A stretch of 64,000 nt of DNA from Paenibacillus nuruki (GTDB lineage Bacteria; Bacillota; Bacilli; Paenibacillales; Paenibacillaceae). Every line of letters starts with the position of its first letter. Positions within the stretch are counted from its first letter, which is position 1. Shown piece after piece: positions 8,845-19,546 of this stretch. A program made the translations under genes and the position numbers. The stretch spans positions 1 to 64,000 of the forward strand of contig NZ_MDER01000027.1 in assembly GCF_001721045.1 (NCBI RefSeq). Reading direction: 5' to 3'. The notes under the pieces were generated by a model. It was not told the origin of the DNA and ran no database searches. It worked only from the letters and a program-made list of their open reading frames with translations.

Positions 8845-9336
8845 TTAAGATACAGCTTTACATTTGTTGTTGGACTTATTTTTATCACGTTCTTTGACAC
8901 GACATTCTGTGCATATGCCCTGAAAATCAAGACGATGATCGGTGACAGTGAAACCATATTCTCGTTCAATCCGTTTCTCAAGTGGCAATAACCAGTCATC
9001 CATAATTTCTTCCACATTCCCGCATTCGGTACAGATTAAATGATGATGTAAATGGGGGCTATTCGCTTGACGAAGGTCAAATCGAGCGGCTCCATCGCCA
9101 AAATTCACTTTTTGTACAACATGCAGTTCGTTCAAAAGATCCAGTACACGGTACACCGTCGCCATGCCGATTTCTGGAAATTGTTCTTTCACTAATAAAA
9201 ATACTTCTTCTGCACTTAAATGATCTTTTTCATGTTGGAGTAATACCCGAATAGTCGTTTCACGTTGAGGTGTCAGTTTATACCCTTTTGATTTTAAGCG
9301 CTCTTTAATCCGGTTCAATTGTTCTGTCAGTATCAT
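8845..9336 (-). CDS. fur: Ferric uptake regulator family repressor
   Basis: 163 residues. The winged helix (KLTPQRETTIRVLL, IGMATVYRVLDLL), the metal-binding HLHHHLICTECG segment and the C-terminal CTEC pair are intact. By eye it is closest to B. subtilis Fur (shared SYKLTPQRE-like, EKDHLSAEEV and INFGDGAARFDLR-type stretches) rather than PerR or Zur, but a tree would be needed. It would repress iron-uptake genes when Fe2+ is bound. It is monocistronic, with its own terminator and a long upstream region. Confidence 0.9.
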   Translation of the reverse strand: MILTEQLNRIKERLKSKGYKLTPQRETTIRVLLQHEKDHLSAEEVFLLVKEQFPEIGMATVYRVLDLLNELHVVQKVNFGDGAARFDLRQANSPHLHHHLICTECGNVEEIMDDWLLPLEKRIEREYGFTVTDHRLDFQGICTECRVKERDKNKSNNKCKAVS

Positions 9337-9659
9337 TATGTGTTCACACCTTCCGGTTAAATTTGCAAGATATCTACAGATTCTAAGATGAGCATAATCT
9401 GATTTTCACGATAAATCTATATGTTCTAGCACAACTTATTATGAAATTATTAGAATACGATATGAATATGCAGTATTTATACTTAGAATAATTATAATTC
9501 TATAATAACTAAAATGTAGCACTCTTGTAAAGCATATTGGATAAAAAAGTAAATTTATCATAAAAAAAAACGTCAATGAAAAAAGAGAGAATTTAAAATG
9601 TATTCTCATCCTTTTTTTGACGTTATACTAATGAACGATTTTATTTCTATCGTTGTCAT
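9337..9659. other. Intergenic region upstream of fur
   Basis: 323 bp, very AT-rich, without a credible reading frame. It holds the terminator of the reductase gene (9562-9624) and an inverted repeat ATTATA-ATTC-TATAAT at 9491-9506. That repeat resembles a PerR/Fur-type box but lies some 155 bp from the fur start. Otherwise I see nothing. Confidence 0.5.
9562..9624 (-). terminator. Terminator after the reductase gene
   Basis: A long hairpin with outer arms AACGTCAA/TTGACGTT and an inner GAGAAT/ATTCTC pair, followed on the minus strand by nine T residues. Confidence 0.85.
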
Positions 9660-10733
9660 TTATACATAAGTCTGAAGCTGAAGACGAGCATCCAGATCTT
9701 GTATAACTTTTTGCAATCCATTTACAGTAATTGTAGATTGAATACCATATTTAGCTTCGATCTGGCGTACTGATTCTAACGGATATTGTTGCTCGACGAT
9801 AAAATCAATAGAAGCTGCCGGTACACCTAGCTTTTGCCCGAGCGATGTACTCAGTATGTATTTAACTACGTAAGGTGGAACAGATAAAATAGGTTGAGGA
9901 GCATTCAATTCTAAACTGATCTGCTTCACCAATTGCTTGATATTATAGGTATGTTCAGGACGATTTAATAAATAGTATGCTTGCATATGAGGTAATTGTG
10001 AATGTTGCTCTTCCAATAATAAACAAATCAGAAAATCAGCAATATAATCAACATGGACTAAAGGTAACCAGTGACGTTTTCCACCCGGTACAATACGCAT
10101 CTTTCCTTTACGTACCGCATCGACTACGATGCCAAGTCCTCCTAATTGCGGTGTAGTGCCTGTTATCGAATCTCCAATCACGACTCCTGGATGAATAATG
10201 GATAATGGAAATCGATGCTGGAATGATTGCTGACGAATATAAGCATCGGCTTTGAACTTCATCTGTTCATAAGGAGCTTCATGTTGTAATAATTGATCCA
10301 ATCGTTCTGGAAACTGGATATGTTCTTCAGTGACCGGGCTTTTATAACCTACGATATGAATAAATTGCTTTAAAGAATGAGCTTGATGAATCTCGCTCGC
10401 TAACTCTGCAATATGGATAGCCCCTTGCATAAAAGCAGAATACGCTTGATCGGAATGAAGTAAAATATCCATCGGCCCACCTGCATGAATAATCGTATCT
10501 GCCTCCATCGCTAGTTCCCAATCTTCATTAGACAAACCTAAGTGCGGTAATCCAAGATCGCCTTCTATCGCGATAACTGACGAACTATCTTTCCACTTCT
10601 GTAATGTCTTCCACTCTTTCCATCGTTGTAAAGAACGAACCAGTACAATGATGCGATAATCGGTTGCCAAACATTTTTCCAATAGTGCCTTGCCAATAAA
10701 CCCTGTTGCACCTGTCAAAAATAAAGTATGCAT
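9660..10733 (-). CDS. NAD(P)-dependent epimerase/thioester-reductase-like SDR protein
   Basis: 357 residues. The N-terminal GATGFIGKALLEK is a Rossmann nucleotide-binding loop of the extended SDR class. The body (IAIEGDLGLPHLGLS, DTIIHAGGP, LSIIHPGVVIGDS) resembles the male-sterility/thioester-reductase NAD-binding family, although the catalytic YxxxK is not clear. The substrate cannot be told. It lies directly downstream of a TetR gene. Both genes have the same 20-bp palindrome upstream, so the TetR protein very probably controls this gene. Confidence 0.82.
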   Translation of the reverse strand: MHTLFLTGATGFIGKALLEKCLATDYRIIVLVRSLQRWKEWKTLQKWKDSSSVIAIEGDLGLPHLGLSNEDWELAMEADTIIHAGGPMDILLHSDQAYSAFMQGAIHIAELASEIHQAHSLKQFIHIVGYKSPVTEEHIQFPERLDQLLQHEAPYEQMKFKADAYIRQQSFQHRFPLSIIHPGVVIGDSITGTTPQLGGLGIVVDAVRKGKMRIVPGGKRHWLPLVHVDYIADFLICLLLEEQHSQLPHMQAYYLLNRPEHTYNIKQLVKQISLELNAPQPILSVPPYVVKYILSTSLGQKLGVPAASIDFIVEQQYPLESVRQIEAKYGIQSTITVNGLQKVIQDLDARLQLQTYV

Positions 10734-10768
10734 ATTCGTCTCCTCATCAATATCTATTTATTTTTAAT

Positions 10769-10788
10769 TTAGTACTGATCTGTACTAA
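10769..10788. promoter_or_regulatory. TetR operator copy 1 (upstream of the reductase)
   Basis: A perfect inverted repeat TTAGTAC-N6-GTACTAA sits 36-55 bp before the reductase start. The half-sites and spacing are identical to the copy upstream of the tetR gene. Confidence 0.85.
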
Positions 10789-10802
10789 TATATTCAAAAA
10801 AA

Positions 10803-11384
10803 TTACTTCAGCATGGTTGCCAAAGCAAAAAGTGAGGATCGAATCATTTGCGGGTTCTGATGAACATGACCTAAAAATAGTCCTCCTTCTATAGTAGATA
10901 CGATTAATGAAGCAACAGCAGGTGGTTGCAAAGACTCATTAAATTCCTTACGCTGTATCCCTTCAATAATCAATTGTTCGACCACGATCACTTGCTGTTC
11001 AAAAAACTGCTTGATCGCATTGCGAATATGTTCTGCTTCTATAGGAGTCTGTGTGTACAATGTTAAAAATGGACAGCCTCCCAAACAATCGACTTCTTCC
11101 ATGATTAGAAGCTCCGTAAATCGTTGTAGACGTTCCCATACTGATTGATCATGCTGAGCAGCAATCTGTGTAATCTTCTCTGTATATTGTGTGATCAGTT
11201 GATGAATAATAGCTGCTAACAGTTCTTCTTTACTTGCAAAATGATAATAAATATTCGTTTTAGACACTTTGCTTACTGCTACGATCTCATCCATACCTGC
11301 TGCTAAATATCCTTTTTGTAAAAACAATTCCGTTGACAACTGTAAAATGAGATCACGATTTGAGGTTTTATTTTTTTTAATCAT
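10803..11384 (-). CDS. TetR-family transcriptional repressor
   Basis: 193 residues. The N-terminal helix-turn-helix (residues about 12-58; GMDEIVAVSKVSKTNIYYHF) is typical TetR. The C-terminal ligand domain is variable and its inducer is unknown; it carries one CLGGC motif in its middle part. It precedes the SDR reductase gene on the same strand with 69 bp between them. A palindromic operator just before its own start (11387-11406) indicates autorepression. Confidence 0.9.
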   Translation of the reverse strand: MIKKNKTSNRDLILQLSTELFLQKGYLAAGMDEIVAVSKVSKTNIYYHFASKEELLAAIIHQLITQYTEKITQIAAQHDQSVWERLQRFTELLIMEEVDCLGGCPFLTLYTQTPIEAEHIRNAIKQFFEQQVIVVEQLIIEGIQRKEFNESLQPPAVASLIVSTIEGGLFLGHVHQNPQMIRSSLFALATMLK

Positions 11385-11386
11385 AA

Positions 11387-11406
11387 TTAGTACTGTACGG
11401 TACTAA
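11387..11406. promoter_or_regulatory. TetR operator copy 2 (autoregulatory)
   Basis: A perfect inverted repeat TTAGTAC-N6-GTACTAA begins 3 bp upstream of the tetR ATG. The matching copy at 10769-10788 makes chance unlikely. Confidence 0.85.
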
Positions 11407-11497
11407 TCTTAATATTGTCAACTGTTATTGCTTTGTACAGGTCTATCATTTATATATTTATTTTAGTTAATATTTATGTTAATTATTAATATTATTA

Positions 11498-11526
11498 TTG
11501 ACTGGGTAAAAAATATATGCTACATT
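11498..11526 (+). promoter_or_regulatory. Probable promoter of abfA
   Basis: TTGACT (11498-11503) and TACATT (11521-11526) are separated by 17 bp, 81 bp upstream of the TTG start of abfA. Confidence 0.65.
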
Positions 11527-11557
11527 TGCTTTGTTAAATTATGCAAGAAGTATCCAA

Positions 11558-11572
11558 ATGAAGCGTTATCAT
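11558..11572 (+). promoter_or_regulatory. Near-cre palindrome downstream of the abfA promoter
   Basis: ATGAAGCGTTATCAT resembles the CcpA cre pattern but is one base short in its left arm, so it is a weak match. Its position inside the leader would suit roadblock repression. Confidence 0.35.
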
Positions 11573-11600
11573 TATTGATGATGGATTAAAGAAAGGATGA

Positions 11601-13121
<1,521 letters not shown>

Positions 13122-13218
13122 GCTTCGCCTTATTGTATAAAAATCAATACGATTTGGGTTGGAATATGTACAGTGGTCTATGTATTACTTTTTTGAAATT
13201 TAAGGGGAGGTTTAAACT

Positions 13219-14562
13219 ATGTTGCGTCAAAAAAGTTGGCTGATTGTCTTGGCGAGTGTGTTGATGTTGTCTTTGGTACTTGCAGGCTGTGGAGGTTCCA
13301 AAAAAAATTCAGATCCTAATCAATTAACATTTATGTTCCGTGGTGGACCCGATGAGCAAAAAGCATATAATGCGGTTGTCGAGGAATTTAAAAAAGATAA
13401 TCCGGGTGTAACGGTTAAAGTGATTCAGACAACAGGTGATCAGTATGCTACTAAATTACAAGCGGCGATTACAGGAAACAGTATTCCTGATGTATTCTTC
13501 TACAATCCTGCTGATCTGAAAGCATACGTAAATAGCAACATCTTATTAGACATTAGCAAGTATATCGAAAACAACAAAGAAGTTGACCTGAAAAACATGT
13601 GGGCAGATGGCGTGAATTTCTATCGCTACGATGGTAAAGAAGTGGGCAAAGGCGCACTATACGGACTGCCTAAAGATTTGGGTCCTTTCTCCCTCGGCTA
13701 TAACAAAACCATGTTTGAAAAAGCAGGCATCCCTCTGCCGGACAAAAACAAACCTTATACATGGGATGAATTTATCAAAGTCAATCAAGAGCTAACGAAA
13801 GATACCGATGGTGATGGCAAATTAGATCAATTCGGTACTGGACTGAACGTACAATGGGCGCTTCAAGCGTTCGTATGGAGTAATGGCGCTGATTGGATTG
13901 ATAGCACACATACTAAAGTAACTATCGATGAGCCTAAATTTATCGAAGCTCTACAATTCTTTGCAGATATGCAGAACAAATACAAAATCACCCCTGCGAT
14001 TGAGCAAGCACAAACACTAGATACGTACCAACGTTGGATGAGAGGCGAACTTGCATTCTTCCCGGTTGGACCTTGGGATCTAAGCACGTATGATCGTGAA
14101 TTGAAATTTGATTATGATCTTATTCCTTACCCAGCAGGTTCTACAGGCAAAACAGCAACATGGATCGGTAGTCTAGGTATCGGTGTATCCAGTAAAACAG
14201 CTAATCCTGAACTAGCTGCTAAATTAGTGACTTATTTGTCCGCTTCTAAAGAAGGACAAGAAGCATTGGTGAAATCTGGCGTACAGATTCCGAACTTACA
14301 AGATATGGCGAAAACATGGGCTGCTGATACATCTACTAAACCAGCCAACAAAGAAGAATTTATTAAAATCGTAACTGAATATGGCAGACCTTTACCAGGT
14401 CAATATACGTACAATGCAGAATGGTATGACCTATTCTTCACTGATGTTCAACCCGTTATTGATGGTAAAATGTCAGCTGCTGATTATGTCAAACAAGAAC
14501 AGCCTAAAATGCAAAAACTACTCGATCGTGCCGTCGAGCAGGATGAAAAATCTAAAAAATAA
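13219..14562 (+). CDS. Sugar ABC transporter substrate-binding lipoprotein
   Basis: 447 residues. A lipoprotein signal peptide ends in LVLAGCGG, placing the lipidated Cys at about residue 24. The rest is a family-1 sugar-binding protein ([38 protein letters not shown]). By position it should bind arabino-oligosaccharides (AraN-like role), but the ligand is inferred. The start follows AAGGGGAGG. A large hairpin between this gene and the permeases probably gives the binding protein higher expression. Confidence 0.92.
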   Translation: MLRQKSWLIVLASVLMLSLVLAGCGGSKKNSDPNQLTFMFRGGPDEQKAYNAVVEEFKKDNPGVTVKVIQTTGDQYATKLQAAITGNSIPDVFFYNPADLKAYVNSNILLDISKYIENNKEVDLKNMWADGVNFYRYDGKEVGKGALYGLPKDLGPFSLGYNKTMFEKAGIPLPDKNKPYTWDEFIKVNQELTKDTDGDGKLDQFGTGLNVQWALQAFVWSNGADWIDSTHTKVTIDEPKFIEALQFFADMQNKYKITPAIEQAQTLDTYQRWMRGELAFFPVGPWDLSTYDRELKFDYDLIPYPAGSTGKTATWIGSLGIGVSSKTANPELAAKLVTYLSASKEGQEALVKSGVQIPNLQDMAKTWAADTSTKPANKEEFIKIVTEYGRPLPGQYTYNAEWYDLFFTDVQPVIDGKMSAADYVKQEQPKMQKLLDRAVEQDEKSKK

Positions 14563-14600
14563 GTTTTAAATCTTCCACTAAATGAGAGCCATTTTGAGAA

Positions 14601-14660
14601 TGGTGAAAATGATGTTAGCTTTCCCTAAATCCAAATGGGACTAACATCATTTTCATTCCA
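14601..14660 (+). terminator. Intra-operon hairpin between binding protein and permeases
   Basis: TGAAAATGATGTTAG (14604-14618) pairs perfectly with CTAACATCATTTTCA (14641-14655), and a short inner TCCC/GGGA pair adds stability. There is no strong T-run, so partial termination or protection of the upstream mRNA is more likely than a full stop. Confidence 0.6.
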
Positions 14661-14679
14661 GATGAATTAGGGGTGAATT

Positions 14680-15570
14680 ATGAAAACCAAATCTAATCTG
14701 TATCGTAAAGAAAAATATTTTGGTTATTTGTTTATTTTGCCACCCGTTGTCGGTTTCTTACTGTTCACACTTTACCCTGCCTTATATTCGGTATATGGAT
14801 CATTTACCGATTGGAACGGACTTGGACAGATGAACTTTATCGGGTTGGATAACTTCAAAGATATTTTGACAGATGATTTCTTTTACAAATCAATGTTTAA
14901 CACTTTATTCTTAATGATCGGTATTCCGATTGGATTGGTTATTTCTTTACTACTAGCATTAGGTCTAAATCGTAAAATTCCGGGTACCACTACATTCCGC
15001 GTGATCTATTATGTACCGGTTATCTCTTCACTCGCTGCAATCTCTATCTTGTGGCAGTGGGCATATAACGGCGATTATGGACTGGTTAATCAATTCCTTG
15101 ATCTATTTGGAATCAAAGGCCCTAACTGGCTTGCAAATACAGCTACAGTCAAACCAGCGTTGATTATTATGACGATCTGGAAAGGTCTTGGTTACTCCAT
15201 GCTTCTTTATCTAGCTGCTCTACAAAGCGTATCTCGTAGCTACTATGAAGCAGCTGAATTAGATGGCGCAAGTGGATTCAAGATGTTCCGTCATATTACA
15301 TGGCCGATGGTTAAACCAGTTACTTTCTTCCTTGTGGTTACGAATATTATCGGCGGATCTCAGATCTTCACCGAGATTAATATTATGACACCTACAGGCG
15401 GACCTGAGTTCTCCTCAGCTACAATCGTATTCTACATCTGGCAGAAAGCTTTTGATAACTTACAAATGGGCTATGCTTCGGCAATGGCTGTTATTTTAGG
15501 ACTATTTATCTTTATTATTACATTGGTTCAGTTCAAAATGAATGAGCGTTCCAGCTTTGATGTCGATTGA
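14680..15570 (+). CDS. Sugar ABC transporter permease (MalF/AraP type)
   Basis: 296 residues with six predicted membrane segments. The cytoplasmic coupling loop EAAELDGASGFKMFRHITWP is the EAA motif that contacts the ATPase. It forms the inner-membrane channel together with the next gene. Start ATG follows GGGGTGA. No ATPase gene lies in the cluster, as is usual for this importer class, which shares an MsmX-type ATPase encoded elsewhere. Confidence 0.92.
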   Translation: MKTKSNLYRKEKYFGYLFILPPVVGFLLFTLYPALYSVYGSFTDWNGLGQMNFIGLDNFKDILTDDFFYKSMFNTLFLMIGIPIGLVISLLLALGLNRKIPGTTTFRVIYYVPVISSLAAISILWQWAYNGDYGLVNQFLDLFGIKGPNWLANTATVKPALIIMTIWKGLGYSMLLYLAALQSVSRSYYEAAELDGASGFKMFRHITWPMVKPVTFFLVVTNIIGGSQIFTEINIMTPTGGPEFSSATIVFYIWQKAFDNLQMGYASAMAVILGLFIFIITLVQFKMNERSSFDVD

Positions 15571-15598
15571 TTACTAGCTCGAAAGGAGTGACTACAGA

Positions 15599-16441
15599 AT
15601 GGTTCATACCAAGCAACAAAAGATAAGTAATGCGTTCATTTTTGTTTTACTCTGCATCGGAGCTATCGTGATGATCGCTCCATTGCTGTGGATGGTCTCT
15701 ACTTCATTTAAAGACAGACAAGATGTATTTGCTCTTCCACCGAACTGGATTCCTGCTGTGTTCCACTTTAATAAATATCAGGAAATTTGGACAGCGGGTC
15801 CATTATTAAGCGGTATTATCAACAGTCTGATTGTGGCGCTTACTGTAACCATTATCGGTACGATTACATCCAGCTTAGCCGCTTTCGCTTTTGCTAAATT
15901 ACGTTTTCCTTACAAAAATCAAATCTTTTTACTATTGCTTTCTTCGATGATGATTCCGTATCCAGCTGTTATGATCTCTCAATTCATTATGTTCTCTGAA
16001 TGGGGATGGGTCGATACACTATTACCGCTGATTGTACCGGGGTTATTCGGTAATATTATTATGATCTTCTTCTTGAGACAGTATCTGTACAGTATTCCAA
16101 ATGCAATCATTGAAGCTGCCAAAATCGATGGAACTTCTTACTTCGGCATTTATGCCCGTATTATTTTCCCATTGATCAAACCAGCGATTGCAGCTCAGTT
16201 AATTCTGTGGTTTATGGGGATCTGGAATGATTACTTACCTCCTATTCTGTATCTGAACTCTCCTGAAATTCAGACGCTACAGATCGTTATTGCTAACTTT
16301 AATGCTAACTATGCGATCCAAAGTGATTATCCATTAATCATGGCGGCATCTGTAGTATCGTTGTTACCGATCTTGATTATTTTCTTGATCTTCCAGCGTC
16401 AAATTATCGAGTCTGTCGCTATTTCAGGTGTAAAAGGATAA
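15599..16441 (+). CDS. Sugar ABC transporter permease (MalG/AraQ type)
   Basis: 280 residues, six predicted membrane segments, with the EAA loop EAAKIDGTSYFGIYARIIFP. It is the partner permease, separated by 28 bp from the first and preceded by AAAGGAGTG. The C-terminal SVAISGVKG ending is common in this family. A strong terminator follows 57 bp later, closing the abfA-importer operon. Confidence 0.92.
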   Translation: MVHTKQQKISNAFIFVLLCIGAIVMIAPLLWMVSTSFKDRQDVFALPPNWIPAVFHFNKYQEIWTAGPLLSGIINSLIVALTVTIIGTITSSLAAFAFAKLRFPYKNQIFLLLLSSMMIPYPAVMISQFIMFSEWGWVDTLLPLIVPGLFGNIIMIFFLRQYLYSIPNAIIEAAKIDGTSYFGIYARIIFPLIKPAIAAQLILWFMGIWNDYLPPILYLNSPEIQTLQIVIANFNANYAIQSDYPLIMAASVVSLLPILIIFLIFQRQIIESVAISGVKG

Positions 16442-16498
16442 TCAACTGCACTCTATCCCTTTTTTACTTTTATCTAAATCTTATCCAAAAACTAAACC

Positions 16499-16544
16499 AT
16501 ACCAAAAAACGGCTAGAGATTATTCTCTTAGCCGTTTTTTGGTA
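16499..16544. terminator. Bidirectional terminator between the permease operon and the ArsR-like gene
   Basis: ACCAAAAAACGGCTAGAGA pairs with TCTCTTAGCCGTTTTTTGGT (one bulged T), with A and T runs on either side. Confidence 0.9.
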
Positions 16545-16553
16545 TGCACTGCA

Positions 16554-17507
16554 TTAAGATTGTGATTCTGCTTCACGTGCACTAGCATTAGCAGAATGAA
16601 TTAATTTGTCATAATACAACCGGAATACGATATCCTGATTATAGTTACCAAATCCTCTACCGAACAGTGTTAACCCGCCGACATGCTCAGACGAAGGATC
16701 GACTGCGATACGTAATGTCCACTGACGATCGCGTACATTGACCTGATCCAGATTCACATCAGATAATTTCTGCCCATCCATATATGTACCATCTCTAGAT
16801 ACAGTCAGATGTTTGAGTAGTCCATATTGATTGACAATATCCGGCCACCATTGCGGATTGTACTTACCACGCTTGTCTCCATAATCACCCGGACTTGTCC
16901 ACGTTCCTAATTTCACTTCATTCAAATAGAAAGTAATGTCTGAAGGAAAACGATTATCTGTCAAAGGCGCTTCTGACGAAATCTCAAGCGATACTAACAA
17001 TTCTAATGGATTTTCGGTAGACAGCAAAAAGTTAGGAATTTTATATTCAATAAATCCTTCACTAAACCACAGAATTTTGGCTTGAAAACGTTCAGCATCG
17101 AAAAAATAACGAGTATCGTCTACTTGCCCGATAAACTTTTCAGCTGAAGCTAAGCCACAAGTTGGTTCTACTTTAAGGTCTGTATAATGTCCGATTGAAA
17201 TTTCACTTTCATGGTATTGACGTAAATGCTCTACTTTATTAGGAAAAATAATTTGTGCTTCTTCCACTTGAAGTGAACATATTTTTTGTACGCCCCCTTT
17301 ACCGGGTTGCATACTTGTTGAAATAATTCCTGCTTTCTCTAGCTTTTTGACATGCATAGAGACGATGGCACTGGTTAAACTTACTGCTTCCGCTAATTCA
17401 CGAATATTCATAGGTCGTATAGCAAGTAATTGAATGATTTTGTGCCTTACACTGCTTGCGAGTGCTTCATACACAGGCAATGATTTATCCGAAATATCCA
17501 GATTCAT
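16554..17507 (-). CDS. ArsR-like helix-turn-helix regulator with large C-terminal domain
   Basis: 317 residues from the ATG seven bases after GGAGGAG; a longer 331-residue reading has no ribosome binding site. The N-terminal winged helix (VRHKIIQLLAIRPMNIRELAEAV, then SAIVSMHVKKLEKAGI) is ArsR-like. There is no cysteine pair typical of metal sensors. The C-terminal 230 residues may be a sugar-responsive domain. It is placed between the two arabinofuranosidase genes and divergent from the second, so it is probably the local regulator; this is inference. Confidence 0.85.
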   Translation of the reverse strand: MNLDISDKSLPVYEALASSVRHKIIQLLAIRPMNIRELAEAVSLTSAIVSMHVKKLEKAGIISTSMQPGKGGVQKICSLQVEEAQIIFPNKVEHLRQYHESEISIGHYTDLKVEPTCGLASAEKFIGQVDDTRYFFDAERFQAKILWFSEGFIEYKIPNFLLSTENPLELLVSLEISSEAPLTDNRFPSDITFYLNEVKLGTWTSPGDYGDKRGKYNPQWWPDIVNQYGLLKHLTVSRDGTYMDGQKLSDVNLDQVNVRDRQWTLRIAVDPSSEHVGGLTLFGRGFGNYNQDIVFRLYYDKLIHSANASAREAESQS

Positions 17508-17651
17508 ATTCAGGCTCCTCCAATACCAAATGTGTGTAACGTAAACCAATACCTTTCCACTATATCGTTATGTTAATAAAAATACAAACGTTATTCTATT
17601 TATGTCGTAAAATTATATTATATATTATCAAAAAACGTGTTATTATCGTCA

Positions 17652-17665
17652 TGTAAGCGATATCA
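17652..17665. promoter_or_regulatory. CcpA cre site upstream of the second arabinofuranosidase gene
   Basis: TGTAAGCGATATCA fits the consensus TGWAANCGNTNWCA at every defined position. It abuts the ribosome binding site (AAGGAGG from 17665), so bound CcpA would block transcription: glucose repression of arabinan use. Confidence 0.75.
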
Positions 17666-17680
17666 AGGAGGTATATATAT

Positions 17681-19162
17681 ATGATTAACATGAATATGAA
17701 TATTCAAGATATCACAGGGAAAATCAGTCGGCATATCCACGGACAATTTGCTGAACATCTAGGTCGTTGTATTTATGAAGGTATCTGGGTAGGAAAAGAT
17801 TCACCGATCCCCAATGTAGAAGGCATGCGTACCGATGTGATAGAAGCGTTACGTAAGCTTCATATTCCTGTTCTACGCTGGCCAGGGGGCTGTTTTGCAG
17901 ATGAGTATCATTGGAAAGATGGAGTCGGTCCTACAGAGCAACGTGCTCGTATGGTAAACAACAACTGGGGTGGCGTAGAAGAAAACAATCACTTTGGTAC
18001 CCATGAATTTCTACGATTATGTGAGTTGCTTGAGACTGAACCTTATATCAGCGGCAATGTAGGCAGTGGTACGGTTCATGAGATGCAACAATGGGTTGAA
18101 TATATGACTTTGGATGGGCAATCTCCAATGGCAGACTGGCGCAAACAGAACGGTCAGGAAGAACCGTGGACATTAACTTATTTTGGTGTAGGTAATGAGA
18201 ACTGGGGTTGTGGTGGTAATATGCGCCCTGAATATTATGCTGACCTCTACAGACACTATTCTACGTATGTTCGCAACTATGGAGATAATCAAATTTATAA
18301 GATCGCTTGTGGAGCAAATAGTGATGATTACCACTGGACAGAAGTATTAATGCGTGAAGCTGGACACTTAATGAACGGATTGAGCCTACACTATTACACG
18401 CTTCCTTCCGGCGATTGGACATCGAGTAAAGGTTCGGCAACTGATTTTACAGAAGAAGAATGGTTTACAACGCTCAAAAATACATTATATATGGAAGAAT
18501 TGATTATTAAACATTCCAAAATTATGGATAAATATGATCCTGAGAAAAAAGTCGGTATGATTATCGATGAATGGGGAATCTGGACAGATGTAGAACCAGG
18601 AACTAACCCGGGCTTTTTATATCAGCAAAATACATTACGTGATGCGATTATCGCAGGTGTGAACTTAAACTTATTTTATAAATATGCAGATCGGATCAAA
18701 ATGGCAAATATTGCACAGATGGTGAATGTGCTACAAGCAATGATTTTGACAGAAGGCGATCAGCTCATCTTAACTCCGACATATCATGTATTTAATATGT
18801 ATCAAATACATCAGGATAGCCAAAGACTAGACTTGCAGTATACAAGCCCTAAATACACGATGGGTGCTCAATCTATAGACAAAATCAGTGCAGCGGCTTC
18901 CAAAGACCATCTAAATCGTGTTCATCTGACGATCTGTAACTTGAGCCATAACGAAAGTGAATCGTTCTCTTGCCGCATAGAAGGCTTTACCCCTTCAGAT
19001 ATTCAAGGCAAAGTATTAACGGCTTCTGCTCTCAATACACATAATACATTTGAACATCCAGAGCAAATTACTCCGGTTGCTTTGGAAGTCTCTTTTGCCA
19101 AAGACGGTACATTAACATTCGAACTTCCAGCGGCTTCTGTCGCAGCGATTACGTTGATCTAA
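17681..19162 (+). CDS. abfB: GH51 alpha-L-arabinofuranosidase (AbfB/Abf2 type)
   Basis: 493 residues, no signal peptide. Acid/base Glu173 in [12 protein letters not shown] and nucleophile Glu297 in MIIDEWGIW. By memory it is closer to the second B. subtilis GH51 enzyme (AbfB, also Abf2 or XsA) than to AbfA; only the general GH51 pattern is shared with the other copy here. The two enzymes probably differ in preferred linkage. AAGGAGG lies 10 bases before the ATG, overlapping a cre site. Confidence 0.93.
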   Translation: MINMNMNIQDITGKISRHIHGQFAEHLGRCIYEGIWVGKDSPIPNVEGMRTDVIEALRKLHIPVLRWPGGCFADEYHWKDGVGPTEQRARMVNNNWGGVEENNHFGTHEFLRLCELLETEPYISGNVGSGTVHEMQQWVEYMTLDGQSPMADWRKQNGQEEPWTLTYFGVGNENWGCGGNMRPEYYADLYRHYSTYVRNYGDNQIYKIACGANSDDYHWTEVLMREAGHLMNGLSLHYYTLPSGDWTSSKGSATDFTEEEWFTTLKNTLYMEELIIKHSKIMDKYDPEKKVGMIIDEWGIWTDVEPGTNPGFLYQQNTLRDAIIAGVNLNLFYKYADRIKMANIAQMVNVLQAMILTEGDQLILTPTYHVFNMYQIHQDSQRLDLQYTSPKYTMGAQSIDKISAAASKDHLNRVHLTICNLSHNESESFSCRIEGFTPSDIQGKVLTASALNTHNTFEHPEQITPVALEVSFAKDGTLTFELPAASVAAITLI

Positions 19163-19182
19163 CAGAGAGGACGGTCACCCTA

Positions 19183-19506
19183 ATGCCAGCAATCAATCAT
19201 GGATGTAAAGGTTGTAACCGTAGCCCTCAACTGTCTGACGAAAAGATTGAACGATTGGTCGCTATCGCTATTCAACATAAACAGCCTCATGAGTTAACAC
19301 CAGAGTCTGTACAGCAAGCACGAATGAACACTTGCTTGTCTTGTCCTTCTTTACAATATGGGACAACGTGCAAACATTGTGGCTGCCTTGTGCATATCCG
19401 TACACGTTTATCTGCCTCTTATTGCCCTTCTCCCTATGGATCGCAATGGGAAAAAGAAGATGTGTTGTCAGACATTCTAAGGTATAATGCAAACGGGAAT
19501 GGTTAA
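19183..19506 (+). CDS. Cysteine-rich small protein, probably zinc-binding
   Basis: 107 residues with eight cysteines: CKGC near the N terminus, then CLSC, CKHCGC and a late CPSP. This pattern resembles the DUF6171-like family found in Firmicutes, but I cannot be sure. Zinc or metal binding is the likely property; the function is unknown. It starts 20 bp after abfB on the same strand and is followed 40 bp later by another small gene, so it may be read from the abfB promoter. Confidence 0.7.
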   Translation: MPAINHGCKGCNRSPQLSDEKIERLVAIAIQHKQPHELTPESVQQARMNTCLSCPSLQYGTTCKHCGCLVHIRTRLSASYCPSPYGSQWEKEDVLSDILRYNANGNG

Positions 19507-19546
19507 GTACTACGATAACCCGTATTGAATTTTTGGAGGTCTATAC

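Noticed and set aside
9491-9506. ATTATA-ATTC-TATAAT as a firm PerR or Fur box controlling fur.
   Set aside because: Only a partial match to the known 7-1-7 pattern and about 155 bp from the start in AT-rich DNA, where such repeats arise by chance. Recorded only as a possibility.
17535-17600. Repeated CGTTA/TAACG motifs in the ArsR-like/abfB divergent region as the regulator's operator.
   Set aside because: The spacing is irregular and the motif is too short; no matching set was found upstream of abfA.
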